Shown here piece by piece: positions 1 through 6,875 of a stretch of DNA of 15,837 nucleotides. How positions within the stretch are numbered: position 1 is the first letter of the stretch; the number at the start of each line of letters is the position of its first letter. A program made the translations under genes and the position numbers. Under the pieces are notes generated by a model. That model did no database searches. It was given only the letters and a program-made list of their open reading frames with translations, and had not been told where the DNA came from. The DNA is from Nanobdellota archaeon (GTDB taxonomy: Bacteria > Patescibacteriota > Minisyncoccia > UBA6257 > GWB1-50-10). The stretch spans positions 1 to 15,837 of the forward strand of contig JAUYPG010000004.1 in assembly GCA_030695805.1 (NCBI GenBank), read 5' to 3'.

Positions 1-639
1 TATCTTCGTGAAATTCTTGCAGGGGACGCCCTGAGGAACCCCAAGCAAGTGATCGTTGCCCTCAACATGCCGGGCAATGACTGGTATGAGATGCCGAGCT
101 TGCCGCAAAAAATTGATCCGGAACTCAGTCAGTTTTTACGCGGCCACGAACGGTATCGGCGCGGGAGGAATTCTTTGCTTGGAAAAATAAAAAATCTCCT
201 TGGCTACTCTCAGTCCTACATGTTTCTCCGGCAGACGGTCGCGCCTGCCATAAAACACGCCGTCCTCGAGGCGAAGGACACGACAAAGGCGGAAGAAAAG
301 GAGTATCTCGAAATCGGGCCGCCGGTTGAAGAGCTTATCGAAACCATTGTTTCCATCGCCAAAGAAAAAGACGTTCCGATCTCGTTTGTCTTCCTTCCCG
401 AACGATCTTTTTATTTTAATAAGGTGCCGCTCTACGTTACCCGCCTCCAGGAGTTTATGAAAAAAAATGATATCCGCTTTTTTGACCTTCTTCCTTCCAT
501 GAGAGGGGCGTACAGGAAGACGAGCGATTTTTGGCAGCCCATAGAGGGCCACTACAACGCCGGAGGGCACGCCTTCATAGCCTCGGAAATTCAAAAAGCG
601 AACATTATAGAATGCGGCGATCATGATTCGGGCAATTAA
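1..639 (+). CDS. SGNH/AlgX-like hydrolase, C-terminal part (5' end outside window)
   Basis: The reading frame is open from the first base of the window, so the gene begins upstream; the GTG at 49 is an internal codon, not a convincing start. About 212 residues are visible. The C-terminus holds an EGHYNAGGH block (around residues 182-190 counted from the window edge), which matches the catalytic-histidine block of SGNH/GDSL hydrolases of the AlgJ/AlgX/DHHW type; these usually add or remove O-acyl groups on exported polysaccharides. The N-terminal GDS nucleophile block would lie outside the window. The usual DxH pair reads ExH here. The stop overlaps the next gene by 17 bases, so both are probably co-transcribed. 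A role in acylation or deacylation of the surface glycan is inferred from family and context; substrate unknown. Confidence 0.65.
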   Translation, partial: YLREILAGDALRNPKQVIVALNMPGNDWYEMPSLPQKIDPELSQFLRGHERYRRGRNSLLGKIKNLLGYSQSYMFLRQTVAPAIKHAVLEAKDTTKAEEKEYLEIGPPVEELIETIVSIAKEKDVPISFVFLPERSFYFNKVPLYVTRLQEFMKKNDIRFFDLLPSMRGAYRKTSDFWQPIEGHYNAGGHAFIASEIQKANIIECGDHDSGN

Positions 640-871
640 AAATTTCCTCGCGAAAACATATCCTGAAACGACCCGGCTGTATCACGTCGTGAAACTTACC
701 GTCCGCTCCTTCATCGCGTATCCATTTCGCCGATATGTCTTCGTCGCCGATACGGATATAAAAATTCCGATTCATAACCCTCACGTGTACGGACTTAGCG
801 TCGGAGGCGGGCGCCTTACCCGAAACCGCCTCTTCTACGAAGAGGATCTCGTCGGTACCGCGAAAAAATGA
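623..871 (+). CDS. FkbM-family methyltransferase, N-terminal fragment (frame-split)
   Basis: This 82-residue product resembles the region that precedes the SAM-binding domain in FkbM-type methyltransferases (basic N-terminus, then the segment LFYEEDLVG that normally leads into the glycine-rich motif). It stops at TGA 869-871, directly after a run of six A. The rest of the domain continues in the -1 frame at 868-1293. Joining the frames gives a continuous ...GTAKKMIHRDNGVFFDVGAHIGYWS-like transition, as expected for one protein. It starts inside the end of the SGNH gene (17-base overlap). It has no catalytic motif of its own, so it is either half of a frameshifted gene, the first part of a programmed-slippage product, or the result of a homopolymer sequence error. 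Confidence 0.55.
   Translation: MIRAIKNFLAKTYPETTRLYHVVKLTVRSFIAYPFRRYVFVADTDIKIPIHNPHVYGLSVGGGRLTRNRLFYEEDLVGTAKK
863..871 (+). other. A6 run at the frame junction of the FkbM gene (possible -1 slippage site or indel)
   Basis: Six A (863-868) immediately precede TGA (869-871). In the upstream frame the ribosome reads GCG AAA AAA TGA. One extra A, or a -1 slip, would give AAA AAA ATG and continue into the methyltransferase domain. The tract may be a genuine mutation, a site of ribosomal or transcriptional slippage, or an assembly homopolymer error; the sequence alone cannot tell these apart. Confidence 0.6.
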
Positions 872-1293
872 TTCACCGCGACAACGGAGTCTTTTTTGAC
901 GTGGGCGCGCACATCGGCTACTGGAGCTATGTCGCGGTTTCCTGGGGGATGCGTGTGGCGGCTTTTGAAACGAACGCGGCGGTCGCGAGCGTTATCACAA
1001 AAACAAAAAAGAGGCAGGGCCTCCCCATCACGGTTTACCCCACGGGCGACAACCTTGACGCCTTCATAGAGGAAACCGGCCTTGTGCCTGATTTCATCAA
1101 AATTGACGTTGACGGAAATGAGGCCCGCGTGATATGCGGAGCGCGGCACACGCTTCAGGACTACGGGCCAGGCGTCGTCGTCGAGGTCCGCGGAGAAACC
1201 ATGGGCCTTCTCTCGGAACTTGAAGAGCTCGGTTATCGGGAAGTTACAAGGTTCGGAGAAGACAGCGTGTGCGTGTTTCTCGAAAAATCTTAA
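868..1293 (+). CDS. FkbM-family SAM-dependent methyltransferase, catalytic part (frame-split)
   Basis: The 141-residue product opens almost directly with the SAM-binding motif FFDVGAHIGYWS (residues 9-20), followed by the acidic AAFETN strand and the FkbM signature FIKIDVDGNEARVICGA (around residues 76-92). FkbM enzymes O-methylate sugars or polyketides. The stretch between FETN and the NLDAFI segment is about 30 residues shorter than I expect for the family, so a core strand may be missing. The ATG overlaps the TGA of the upstream fragment (ATGA), so reinitiation could yield a separate peptide, but a protein starting this close to motif I would lack its usual N-terminus. It ends by overlapping the stop of the convergent SxtJ-like gene. 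It may be a decaying gene; family assignment is good, activity doubtful. Confidence 0.7.
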   Translation: MIHRDNGVFFDVGAHIGYWSYVAVSWGMRVAAFETNAAVASVITKTKKRQGLPITVYPTGDNLDAFIEETGLVPDFIKIDVDGNEARVICGARHTLQDYGPGVVVEVRGETMGLLSELEELGYREVTRFGEDSVCVFLEKS

Positions 1294-1514
1294 AACTCCC
1301 GTTCCAAATCCTTCATGCGCACGGATTTTTGTTTCATTACCCAACTGGGGCCGGCTTGCGGCTTCCCCCCCCTCTGGAGCAGCCGATACGGCAGGGCGAA
1401 GAGAGCGAAAAAAGAGTAGTAAAAGGCGATGAGGAAGAGAGAGGATACGATCTCCCCTACCGCGAAGGCGAACTCCATCCACAATTTTTTCGCTTTCCCT
1501 AGATATATTCTCAT
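1290..1514 (-). CDS. SxtJ-like small membrane protein
   Basis: This 74-residue protein has a central hydrophobic segment of about 25 residues (FAVGEIVSSLFLIAFYYSFF region, residues 17-40) followed by a basic tail with a PSWV...REF ending. The pattern of W-x-x-FA-x-x-x-G, a hydrophobic stretch, LPYRLL, and a Trp/Arg/Phe-rich tail matches the C-terminal part of SxtJ-family membrane proteins, named from the saxitoxin locus and common beside DUF5989 proteins and carbamoyltransferases in surface-glycan loci. It starts 3 bases after the DUF5989 stop and is the last gene of the long - strand operon. Its stop overlaps that of the convergent FkbM gene. Biochemical role unknown; family recognition is from memory of the pattern. 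Confidence 0.65.
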   Translation of the reverse strand: MRIYLGKAKKLWMEFAFAVGEIVSSLFLIAFYYSFFALFALPYRLLQRGGKPQAGPSWVMKQKSVRMKDLEREF

Positions 1515-1517
1515 CAG

Positions 1518-1700
1518 TTAAAACAACGTATAGATAAATGGCCCGAGCGGAGAACTCTGCGCGAATATCATGACGAGAAAAAAGACGGCGAGCACCATGG
1601 TCATCGGGATCATCCACCACATCTTATTTTCCCACAAAAAGGTAAAAAGCGAGGCCAGTATTGAAAATCGAAGGGCGATTCTTTGAATAAATTTTTTCAT
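1518..1700 (-). CDS. DUF5989-family small membrane protein
   Basis: The product is 60 residues long, starting at the ATG that overlaps the upstream methyltransferase stop (ATGA, 1697-1700). An in-frame start further upstream would add 21 residues read through the methyltransferase and is unlikely. The layout is an amphipathic start, then LWENKMWWMIP, one membrane helix (residues 28-47), and a terminal AQSSPLGPFIYTLF. The WW-x-x-P and the PFIYTLF end are hallmarks of DUF5989 proteins, which pair with SxtJ proteins. Function is unknown; a membrane partner for glycan-modifying enzymes is a context-based guess. The usual carbamoyltransferase partner is not in the window. Confidence 0.75.
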   Translation of the reverse strand: MKKFIQRIALRFSILASLFTFLWENKMWWMIPMTMVLAVFFLVMIFAQSSPLGPFIYTLF

Positions 1701-2416
1701 GCTGTTTTTTTCTTCACCTCCATCATCTTCTGCCCTATTGGGTGGGGGTATTCTTCCGAACAATCTTTCACGAGGAAGCCGTAATCTTCCGCCAGCGATT
1801 CGAAATGGGAAAATGGATACTCAAAGTCCTCTATGGAGAAGTGTCTGTATCTCCCCCCTTCGAAATACGTGAAGTAAAAGACGGATCCTTCTTTCATAAT
1901 TTTGCCGATGTTCTCGAAGCACTCTTCAATCGGTTCCGGGGGGAGGTGGGTCAGTACGGACTGCGCGAGAATGAAGTCAAATTTTTTTCCTTCCAATTCC
2001 TTGAACTTTAAATTTTTCTCCTTGCTTACAAAAAGATTTGGTTTTTTCCCCGCGAGACCCTCTTCTTCCACGAGACGTTTTCCCCGCTCAATCGCCTCTT
2101 CGGAGATATCGAAACCCGTGTAATTTCCCTGATCCAGATAGGCGATGAAATGCCTTCCTCCCCGAAGCGTGCCGCATCCGATATCAAACATTCTATGTCC
2201 GGGCTCCAGACCCTTTTTCATGAGAAATTCGAACTGCAACTTTCCCATCTCTTCCCACGATCCTCCGATGGCTTTTTGGTAGTCCCCCTCCGCGACGCGG
2301 GTGTCGGTGTGGGCGGCGTAGGCATCTAGATAGGCCTTTTTCTCGTGCAACTTTCGCACGTACTTATCCGGACTGCCCCAGTTAAGAATTTTTTTGATTA
2401 ATACTTTAGGTTTCAT
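1697..2416 (-). CDS. Class I SAM-dependent methyltransferase
   Basis: A 239-residue soluble protein with the Rossmann SAM-binding motif FDIGCGTLRGG (residues 77-87), the acidic strand-2 motif YTGFDIS (99-105) and the motif IV-like segment FDFILAQSVLTHLPPE. This is a Methyltransf_11/25-type fold. A clear N-terminal helical part (residues 1-70) precedes the fold. The target cannot be read from the sequence; in this setting O-methylation of a glycan or sugar intermediate is plausible. The gene follows a 35-base gap, the longest in the operon, with a promoter-like sequence upstream, and is coupled by an ATGA overlap to the DUF5989 gene, so these three left-end genes may form their own transcription unit. 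Confidence 0.85.
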   Translation of the reverse strand: MKPKVLIKKILNWGSPDKYVRKLHEKKAYLDAYAAHTDTRVAEGDYQKAIGGSWEEMGKLQFEFLMKKGLEPGHRMFDIGCGTLRGGRHFIAYLDQGNYTGFDISEEAIERGKRLVEEEGLAGKKPNLFVSKEKNLKFKELEGKKFDFILAQSVLTHLPPEPIEECFENIGKIMKEGSVFYFTYFEGGRYRHFSIEDFEYPFSHFESLAEDYGFLVKDCSEEYPHPIGQKMMEVKKKTA

Positions 2417-2445
2417 GCTCTTTAGATACTATCAACAATTTATAC

Positions 2446-2472
2446 ATTATATCATGGATTTTTCTCTGTCAA
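2446..2472 (-). promoter_or_regulatory. Candidate sigma70-type promoter for the methyltransferase-DUF5989-SxtJ genes
   Basis: On the - strand, TTGACA (2472-2467) and TATAAT (2451-2446) match both consensus hexamers exactly. They are separated by 15 bases, slightly shorter than the usual 16-18. The -35 box lies in the end of the GT4 gene and the -10 box in the 35-base gap. Transcription would start near 2439, about 23 bases before the ATG at 2416. The stretch is visibly more AT-rich than its surroundings. It would make an internal promoter within the long operon. Confidence 0.5.
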
Positions 2473-3516
2473 AAATTTCTGTATCATCCCCTCGATTTTT
2501 TCCGGGAAGCGGTCTAGACCGAATCGCTCCAAGGTTTTTTTTCTCAGAAATTCTTTGTCAAGAAGACGCTTATCCACCTCACCTTTTAATACGCGAATAA
2601 TTGCCGAAGCGATTTCATCCACACTATCGGGATTGATGAGAAGCCCCACTTCCCCGTTTTGAAGAGGAGTTCCCGATCCATCCTTGTTTCCGGCAATGAC
2701 GGGCACTCCGCAGGCAAGCGCCTCGACATATACCGCGGGAGCGCCCTCGGCTTTTGAGGGCATCACGAACACGTCCGCGAGGTTGTAGTGATCAACTATT
2801 TCCTCTTCCGGCACATAGCCGGCCATTATAACCTTTTTTCGCAGTCCAAGCGTTTCAATGAGGCTTCGAATTCGCGGCGCGTCATCCCCCTTTCCCCCCA
2901 AGAGATACACGGCGTTCGGCACGGCTTCCAATACCTTTGGCATTGCCTCTATCACGCGATCGTACCCCTTGTATCCTTCTTTTGCCCAGAGCCGCGCGAC
3001 CGTCAATATGACTTTTTTGTTTTGAACCCCATATCGCGCCACAAAAGCCGGTGATTTTGCTTTTGGCCTGAATCTCTCGCCATCAATCGGATTGTAGAGA
3101 AAATATATCCGGTCTTTTGTCTCGGGAAGCTGACGGATAATTTTATCCCGCGTGTATTCGGCAACGGTTGTAATAATCTGGGCTTCCCGAAGAGCCTTTC
3201 GCCGCGCCCAGCCTTTTACGTTCCACACTTCGATGCCATGAGTGCAGACGATATACCGGCGCCCGAGGAATTTTTTCAGGAAGAGCCCGATGGGCGCGTA
3301 GTTTACGTGCGCGCATACTACGAGGTTCGGCTTCCATGAAATTGTCTTCCTTAGGCACCTGCCGATAAATTCCAATTTCGCGATGGGGTTTCCGTTTTTT
3401 AGTTCCACAAGCAGAACCTTGTCCCCTCTCGCGCGGAGATGCTCGATGAGTTTTCGGTTATACTGCTGAATTCCGCCCAAGGCATTGGTATCAGCCGCTA
3501 TATACAATATTTTCAT
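2452..3516 (-). CDS. GT4-family glycosyltransferase
   Basis: A 354-residue protein of normal GT4 (GT-B fold) length. The N-terminal domain begins MKILYIAADTNALGGIQQYN, with the glycine-rich acceptor-side loop and IEHLRARG helix. The C-terminal nucleotide-sugar domain contains ILTVARLWAKEGYKGYD (170-186) and the EX7E motif spanning E257 and E265 in AEGAPAVYVEALACGVPVIA. Such enzymes transfer sugars from NDP donors with retention of configuration, here probably at the cytoplasmic face during glycan assembly. No membrane segment is evident. The start overlaps the GalE-like gene stop by ATGA (3513-3516), implying translational coupling. Donor and acceptor cannot be deduced. Confidence 0.92.
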   Translation of the reverse strand: MKILYIAADTNALGGIQQYNRKLIEHLRARGDKVLLVELKNGNPIAKLEFIGRCLRKTISWKPNLVVCAHVNYAPIGLFLKKFLGRRYIVCTHGIEVWNVKGWARRKALREAQIITTVAEYTRDKIIRQLPETKDRIYFLYNPIDGERFRPKAKSPAFVARYGVQNKKVILTVARLWAKEGYKGYDRVIEAMPKVLEAVPNAVYLLGGKGDDAPRIRSLIETLGLRKKVIMAGYVPEEEIVDHYNLADVFVMPSKAEGAPAVYVEALACGVPVIAGNKDGSGTPLQNGEVGLLINPDSVDEIASAIIRVLKGEVDKRLLDKEFLRKKTLERFGLDRFPEKIEGMIQKFLTEKNP

Positions 3517-4442
3517 ACTTCATAGACCGGCCAAAATTTTGTCTTCTCATACACTTCCTTCAGGTCAAACTCTTTTCTCGGTTCCCAGCCGAGTTCTTTT
3601 TTAATTTTCGAATTGTCGGCAAGGAGTACCGGGGGGTCAACCGGCCTTTTCTTTGATTCGACGACCTCGATTTTCAGATCTTTTCCAGACGCTTCGCGGA
3701 TGGCCTCGACGACCTCTCGTATGGAGAGCGCTCTTCCGGCGCCAAGATTATACACGTTGTTTTCCGCTTCTTTTTTTGTGAGGGAGAGGAGGATTGCCTC
3801 CACAATGTCCTCTACTCGTATAAAATCTCTTTTGGAATCGAGGTTCCCCACCCGTATGACGTCGGATTTCCGCGCCTGCTCCACGATTTCCGGTATCACG
3901 TGGGGCACCAGATCATCCGTCCCGTAGACGTTGAAAAATCTCAAGATCGTGTACGTGAAACCAAGTTCTTGCCCATACCAGCGCACCGCTTCTTCGCATA
4001 AAAGCTTTGAAGCCCCGTACAGATTCACTGGCCCGATCACATCATCTTCCGTGTAGGCGCGCGTTTCGGGCTTATACACCGAGGAAGTCGAGGCGAATAC
4101 GATGTGGGGCACTTTGTATCGCCGCATGAGGAGAAGCGCGTTCAATGTTCCTCCCACGTTTATTTCTGTTGTTTCTTTTGGATGCTCCTTGCAGTACGGA
4201 ATGTGGTGCTTTGCCGCGAGATGGACGACTCCGTCTATTCGGTTTTCCAGAAACGCTTTTTCGAGAGCCCCAAAGTTTGCGACACTGCACTCGTAGAACT
4301 TCGCGCTCGGAAGTTTTTCCAAAAATTCTTTTCTTCCCACGGAGCAGTCATCCACAATGATCACCCCATGGCCCTCCGCGAGGAGCCGCTTGCAGAGTAT
4401 GTGCCCTATGGAGCCAAGACCGCCTGTTACTAAAATGTTCAT
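3513..4442 (-). CDS. NAD-dependent epimerase/dehydratase, GalE-like extended SDR
   Basis: A 309-residue extended SDR. The NAD-binding motif is GGLGSIG (7-13), with VVHLAAKHH at 72-80, the active-site serines in ASTSSVY (118-123), and the catalytic YGASK with Y142 and K146. The RFFNVYG and RDFIRVEDIV segments are typical of UDP-glucose 4-epimerase-like and UDP-glucuronate epimerase/decarboxylase-like enzymes. The dyad is complete, so it should be active on a nucleotide sugar. It lies 17 bases after the HddC-like nucleotidyltransferase, suggesting it acts on that product or supplies another donor for the adjacent GT4 enzyme. Exact substrate is not readable. Confidence 0.88.
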   Translation of the reverse strand: MNILVTGGLGSIGHILCKRLLAEGHGVIIVDDCSVGRKEFLEKLPSAKFYECSVANFGALEKAFLENRIDGVVHLAAKHHIPYCKEHPKETTEINVGGTLNALLLMRRYKVPHIVFASTSSVYKPETRAYTEDDVIGPVNLYGASKLLCEEAVRWYGQELGFTYTILRFFNVYGTDDLVPHVIPEIVEQARKSDVIRVGNLDSKRDFIRVEDIVEAILLSLTKKEAENNVYNLGAGRALSIREVVEAIREASGKDLKIEVVESKKRPVDPPVLLADNSKIKKELGWEPRKEFDLKEVYEKTKFWPVYEV

Positions 4443-4459
4443 ATTCTAAATTTTTTGAG

Positions 4460-5155
4460 TCACCATTCTTTTATCGCCTTCTCCCACCTTTCGAGCGTTC
4501 CGCAATCATAGCATCGCGTCCCCTCGATATGGGTTCCCATGAGGCTTCCCTCTTTGATGAGGCGCGGTAGGAGGTCGTCATCTATCATCATGACCTCTTC
4601 CCCGGTATCGTGCCGGAACGCGTCCGGGGTAAAAATGTGAAATCCGGAGGAGATGAGGTCCGATACCGGATTCTCCGGATTATAGGCAAATTTCAGCACC
4701 CTTTCCCCGTCCAGGAGAACGACTCCGTACCCTTTCGGATCGGGCACCCGGGCAAGCCCGAGAGTTCCTGTTTTTCCGTGCCCCGCATGAAACTCGACGA
4801 GTTTTTTTACATCTATATCAAGAAGCGTGTCTCCATTCACGATTGCGAAAGATTCCTTTCCTATCCACTTTTTAAGATTCCGCACCAAGCCAAACGTGCC
4901 GGATGGTTTCTGCTCTACGATAATTGATACGCGCTTCCGCGCCTTCCTTGGTTCACTTCTCAACCATTTTTTAAAATCCTCTTTATGTTTTTCCGATACG
5001 ATAATTGCTATATCTTTTATTCCGTGCCTTTGGAGTAAGTCCACAAGATGACCCACGATTGCACGTTTTTTTACCGGAATCAGGGGCTTTGGAATTTCGT
5101 ATGTGATGGGCCGAAGGCGTGTTCCTTCTCCTCCGGCTTGGATGATTGCCTTCAT
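4460..5155 (-). CDS. hddC: Sugar-1-phosphate nucleotidyltransferase, HddC-like
   Basis: A 231-residue nucleotidyltransferase with the signature AGGEGTRLRPIT (7-18), the substrate lysine in PKPLIPV (K23), the metal-binding NGDTLLDID (107-115) and the closing YDCGTLERWEKA near the C-terminus. The short length without a C-terminal beta-helix fits HddC (D-glycero-alpha-D-manno-heptose 1-phosphate guanylyltransferase) better than long GMP/GlmU types. It is ATGA-coupled to the HddA-like kinase immediately upstream, the usual partner, which supports the heptose assignment. Alternatives are a mannose-1-phosphate guanylyltransferase or glucose-1-phosphate thymidylyltransferase relative; nucleotide specificity is not provable by eye. 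Confidence 0.78.
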   Translation of the reverse strand: MKAIIQAGGEGTRLRPITYEIPKPLIPVKKRAIVGHLVDLLQRHGIKDIAIIVSEKHKEDFKKWLRSEPRKARKRVSIIVEQKPSGTFGLVRNLKKWIGKESFAIVNGDTLLDIDVKKLVEFHAGHGKTGTLGLARVPDPKGYGVVLLDGERVLKFAYNPENPVSDLISSGFHIFTPDAFRHDTGEEVMMIDDDLLPRLIKEGSLMGTHIEGTRCYDCGTLERWEKAIKEW

Positions 5156-6132
5156 GTTTGTTTATATATCACTTCACTTCCCTTGTTTTCAAACCGGAAG
5201 GGTATGTGAAGAAAATCACGCAACTTTGTCTTTACGTTCTCCTTGCGCTCAAGAGGAACGTAAAACAAGATAAATCCTCCGCCTCCGGCGCCTAAAAGCT
5301 TACCGCCAAGAGCGCCCGCTTCCCTGCCCGCCTTGTAGATGCCATCTATGAAGGAATTTGTTATTTCGGAAGAAAGGTCTCGCTTGATATTCCATGCCTC
5401 ATGAAGCAGGCGCCCAAATCCATCAAAGTCATTTCCCCGTAGCATGGCTATGGATTCGTCAACCATTTCTCTCATACGGCGCAGTTCTCTTGTTTTCTTC
5501 GGAATATTTTTTACTTGGTGGGCCGCTATTTCCGAGGAGTTTCTCGATAATCCGGTAAAGAAGAGCATGAGGCGATCTTGAAACGCGTTTAACTTTTCTT
5601 CCTCCAGCGCGATTGGTTCAACGCGCATGTGTTCCTTTCCTCCGAACGTAATTTTATTAAAGCCGCCAAAGGCCGCGGCTACCTGGTCCTGACATCCAAC
5701 GTTTTCTTTCAGAAGGTTTTGTTCCACATGGATCGCGTTTTGGGCGAGTTTTTCTTTTTCTGGATTCTTTCCTTTTAATACATGGAGAGCATGAAGAAGT
5801 CCGACTGTGAATGATGAGCTCGAACCCATGCCGGAACGCGCGGGCAAATCGTTGAAATTATGGATCTCAACCCCCCCTTCCACGCCCAAAAGCCCGAGCG
5901 TTTCTCGCACCACCGGATGCTCGATTTCTTCTCTTTGTTTTACAAGTTCTATCTTTGAATAGGCGATTCTTGATTTGTGCTCAAAAAACGGTGGCAGATG
6001 CCTCGCGCTTACCCAGCAGTATTTATCAATTGTTGTTGAAAGAACCGCTCCTCCGTTTTTTTCGTACCAGACGGGATAATCAGTCCCGCCCCCGAAAAAC
6101 GATACGCGGAACGGCGTGCGCGTAATGACCAT
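5152..6132 (-). CDS. hddA: GHMP kinase, HddA-like (D-glycero-D-manno-heptose 7-phosphate kinase)
   Basis: Begins MVITRTPFRVSFFGGGTDYP, the hallmark N-terminus of HddA and related sugar kinases. The ATP loop LPARSGMGSSSSF (96-108) and the C-terminal GKLLGAGGGGF motif complete the GHMP fold; 326 residues is the usual length. I chose ATG 6132: the in-frame extension to 6318 would add 62 non-family residues read through the HD gene. HddA phosphorylates heptose 7-phosphate at O-1 on the way to GDP-heptose. The HddC-like gene follows by ATGA overlap. GmhA and GmhB, which act before and after HddA, are absent from the window. Fucokinase-like or other sugar kinase activity is the main alternative. 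Confidence 0.82.
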   Translation of the reverse strand: MVITRTPFRVSFFGGGTDYPVWYEKNGGAVLSTTIDKYCWVSARHLPPFFEHKSRIAYSKIELVKQREEIEHPVVRETLGLLGVEGGVEIHNFNDLPARSGMGSSSSFTVGLLHALHVLKGKNPEKEKLAQNAIHVEQNLLKENVGCQDQVAAAFGGFNKITFGGKEHMRVEPIALEEEKLNAFQDRLMLFFTGLSRNSSEIAAHQVKNIPKKTRELRRMREMVDESIAMLRGNDFDGFGRLLHEAWNIKRDLSSEITNSFIDGIYKAGREAGALGGKLLGAGGGGFILFYVPLERKENVKTKLRDFLHIPFRFENKGSEVIYKQT

Positions 6133-6143
6133 ATGCGAAAAAA

Positions 6144-6875
6144 TTAATTCGTATAATCTCCTATGATTTTTTTCACTGCCTTTGGCAGGGGGTACATTCC
6201 GATGGCCCGTTGTTGTTCCTCTATATTTTTGAGAGCGCTTCGCAAAAAATCGAATCCCCTTTTTCCTATCTGTCTTGCCTTGGGGAGGCGAAGACAAAAC
6301 CTCGGGTCGCTCTCCCACTCAAAAAACCAGTGGATAATGTCCGTTACCGCCCTTGCCTTTGGAAATGTTGCCCCGCTATACCTCCCCGGACCCTCCAAAA
6401 GGCAGACCTGAAGCCCTGAGAACCATTGGGACCCTCGAATAAGGTGCATTGCCCCGGCGTCCGCGATTCTGTCTGCGTCTTTTAAGGTTGTCGCCACCTC
6501 GTCGTCTTTAGGATCGTTCGGCTGGTCGTGCGTGAGGACCGCTTTTATAATGGCCGTTTTTTCTTTATTGTTCAACCGGACGCGTTTCAGGCGCGCGCGC
6601 AGTTTTTTCGGTGTTTCTTTTTTTCCAAAGAGGCGGTCTGTGTTGTGAAGCATTCCCGCGATCCAGGCGAGGCGCGCGACATCTTCGTTCAGCGCGATAC
6701 AAAGAGCCGTGCGGGCGACCCGCACCGTGTGAAACAGATCATGATGCCCGCCGCCATCCTTTCTTTTTATTACATGGTCCCGCCGCACTTCATCTATAAG
6801 GCCGCCATATGTCCGAAGGAGCTCGCCCTCTATGGCTTCCGCCTTTTTCAGGTCAATTATTGGTTTCTTACTCAT
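6144..6875 (-). CDS. HD-domain protein with altered HD motif
   Basis: A 243-residue protein with the helical HD-domain pattern: DLFHTVRVARTA (H49), then AGMLHNTDR (H77, N78), LTHDQPN (H116, D117) and KDADRIADAGA (D133, D135). HD proteins are usually metal-dependent phosphohydrolases with H...HD...D ligands. Here the aspartate of the HD pair is asparagine (codon AAC), while the other ligands are kept, so metal binding may be altered or another residue may substitute. It overlaps the upstream SDR by 8 bases and lies 11 bases before hddA. The heptose pathway needs a phosphatase between HddA and HddC (GmhB, a HAD enzyme, not seen here), so a substitute phosphatase role is a speculative possibility. 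Confidence 0.7.
   Translation of the reverse strand: MSKKPIIDLKKAEAIEGELLRTYGGLIDEVRRDHVIKRKDGGGHHDLFHTVRVARTALCIALNEDVARLAWIAGMLHNTDRLFGKKETPKKLRARLKRVRLNNKEKTAIIKAVLTHDQPNDPKDDEVATTLKDADRIADAGAMHLIRGSQWFSGLQVCLLEGPGRYSGATFPKARAVTDIIHWFFEWESDPRFCLRLPKARQIGKRGFDFLRSALKNIEEQQRAIGMYPLPKAVKKIIGDYTN

Noticed and set aside
136..624. 162-codon open frame on the - strand
   Set aside because: Antisense to the SGNH gene, which has a convincing catalytic block; no motif in the antisense product.
835..1620. 261-codon open frame on the - strand
   Set aside because: It lies antisense to the FkbM domain and in another frame of the SxtJ/DUF5989 genes, and its Arg/His/Asp-rich product has no recognisable motif; it is a shadow.
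1697..2451. Recoded TGA (alternative genetic code) given the CPR-like style
   Set aside because: TGA ends many intact genes here at expected lengths, including six ATGA overlaps, so it works as a stop.
4443..4459. Promoter in the 17-base gap before the GalE-like gene
   Set aside because: The gap is AT-rich, but I found no paired -35/-10 boxes with suitable spacing.
6133..6318. Upstream in-frame extension of the HddA-like gene
   Set aside because: Would add 62 residues read through the HD gene; the family starts at the MVITRTPFRVS methionine at 6132.
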